Source of the DNA: an uncultured Bacilli bacterium
GTDB lineage: Bacteria > Bacillota_I > Bacilli_A > RF39 > UBA660
Direction of reading: 5' to 3'
Assembly (NCBI GenBank): GCA_947632685.1
Contig: CANRQD010000075.1
Location: forward strand, 1-6,411
DNA: 6,411 bases
Below are positions 5,484-6,411 of this stretch, piece after piece. Every line of letters starts with the position of its first letter. Position 1 is the stretch's first letter. The notes beneath the pieces were generated by a model, which worked only from the letters and a program-made list of their open reading frames with translations, was not told the origin of the DNA and did no database searches. The position numbers and the translations under genes are program-made.

Positions 5484-6411
5484 CTAATTTTCTTCTGAAT
5501 CTAAATTTAATTCTATCTTATCAATAGTATATCCACTATTAACATCTTTGATGTTTAAGTTTTCAATAAATAATGTAGCTTTAAAATCTTTTATAGATAA
5601 TTCTATTGCTTCTTTTAATTCCTTATTCAAACTTAAATTCAAATTCTTAATTGGTGTCTTTAATGAAACATTTTTATTTGATTTTTCTCCTCTAGCTTGA
5701 CTAATAATATCAATCATATCATTACCATTTTTAATTTCTTTATCAAATTCAAATTTAAAAGGTTTAATTTCTGTTAAATGTATTGATTTTTTATCATGGT
5801 ACAATTCTTGATATATTTCTTCAGTGATAAATGGGAAGAAAATACTAAAATCTTGTAATAATTTATAAAGAATAGTATAAATAGTTTTTTGTCCTGAATA
5901 TCTTGGTATTTGGCCAAATTCTTCTGGTCTATACAATCTATGTTTTACTATTTCTATATAATTGTCACAGAAATTCCAAAAGAATTTTTCTAAGTGATTT
6001 AATGCTAATCCAACTTCGTATTCGTCTAAATATTTTATAAATCCTTTTTCCATTTCTTGGAATGTTCCTAGAATCCATTTATCTACATATTCATAATCAT
6101 TAAAGTTTTTATCTTCATAATCTGCTAAATGCATTTCAATAAATTTAGATACATTCCATATTTTATTTACTAATTTTTTTCCTCTTAAAAGTGTTTCTTC
6201 ACTAAATACAATATCTGTTCCAAGTCTTCCAGAGCCTGCCCAATATCTAATAACATCAGCAGAATATTTATCTATCAACTCAATAGGTTCTACTTTACTA
6301 TTTCCTTTTGACTTACTAATTTTTTCTCCTTTGCTTGCCATAACAAATCCTGAAATCATTACATTATCCCATGGACGAGTACCAAAATGATAAAAACTTT
6401 TTACAATAGTA
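5484..6411 (-). CDS. valS: valyl-tRNA synthetase, C-terminal part (5' end outside window)
   Basis: A class I aminoacyl-tRNA synthetase that charges tRNA-Val. About 308 C-terminal residues are present; the frame is open to the window edge, so the start and most of the Rossmann and editing domains are missing. The ATP-site motif KISKSKGN is encoded at 6304-6323, after PWDNVMISGF. The anticodon-binding domain includes ADVIRYWAGSGRLGTD, NKIWNVSKFI, FWNFCDNYIEIVKHRLY and PFITEEIYQ. The patterns SGRLGTD and CDNYIEIVKHRLY resemble the short, archaeal-like ValS class more than B. subtilis ValS (GSSPGQD). The protein ends shortly after a region like KTPIKNLNLSLNKEL, without the C-terminal coiled-coil arm of the usual bacterial form. 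The stop is TAG. Identity as ValS rather than IleS or LeuS rests on this overall pattern and on its position before radC-mre. Confidence 0.93.
   Translation of the reverse strand, partial: TIVKSFYHFGTRPWDNVMISGFVMASKGEKISKSKGNSKVEPIELIDKYSADVIRYWAGSGRLGTDIVFSEETLLRGKKLVNKIWNVSKFIEMHLADYEDKNFNDYEYVDKWILGTFQEMEKGFIKYLDEYEVGLALNHLEKFFWNFCDNYIEIVKHRLYRPEEFGQIPRYSGQKTIYTILYKLLQDFSIFFPFITEEIYQELYHDKKSIHLTEIKPFKFEFDKEIKNGNDMIDIISQARGEKSNKNVSLKTPIKNLNLSLNKELKEAIELSIKDFKATLFIENLNIKDVNSGYTIDKIELNLDSEEN

Overview
The window is very AT-rich bacterial chromosome, and every gene I can support is on the minus strand. The content points to a low-GC, genome-compacted member of the Bacilli (Bacillota), probably from an animal gut. 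The reasons are a bile salt hydrolase-type gene, the B. subtilis-like order of cell-shape and sporulation-type genes, Bacillus-like AGGAGG-class ribosome binding sites, and short intergenic gaps. Stops are TAA, TAG and TGA, and Trp is TGG, so the code is standard and not the Mycoplasma code.

In transcription order, from high to low coordinates: (1) the C-terminal third or so of valS, cut by the window edge, ending at a good Rho-independent terminator; (2) a small SPOR-like membrane protein and radC; (3) mreC and mreD, translationally coupled, with a hairpin and T-run over the mreD stop codon; (4) a degenerate M23 membrane protein (SpoIVFA-like) and an intramembrane M50 metalloprotease (SpoIVFB-like); (5) tRNA-Ala(TGC), whose promoter is built into the stop codon of the M50 gene; (6) a bile salt hydrolase / penicillin acylase family gene with its own promoter; (7) tRNA-Thr(GGT), whose 3' end falls outside the window.

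Items 1-4 match the B. subtilis order valS-folC-comC-spoIIB-maf-radC-mreBCD-minCD-spoIVFA-spoIVFB, with folC, comC, maf, mreB, minC and minD absent from this place. MreC and MreD are membrane parts of the sidewall (elongasome) machinery. SpoIVFA and SpoIVFB form the inhibitor/protease pair that processes pro-sigma-K in spore formers. The window therefore looks like a contracted shape and sporulation-signalling locus, followed by an accessory bile-acid gene lying between two tRNA genes. I see no wholly new system. The points most worth checking are the missing genes, the start of the M50 protease (an ATT start or a broken ATG start), the short archaeal-like ValS, and the very tight overlap of regulatory signals with coding ends.
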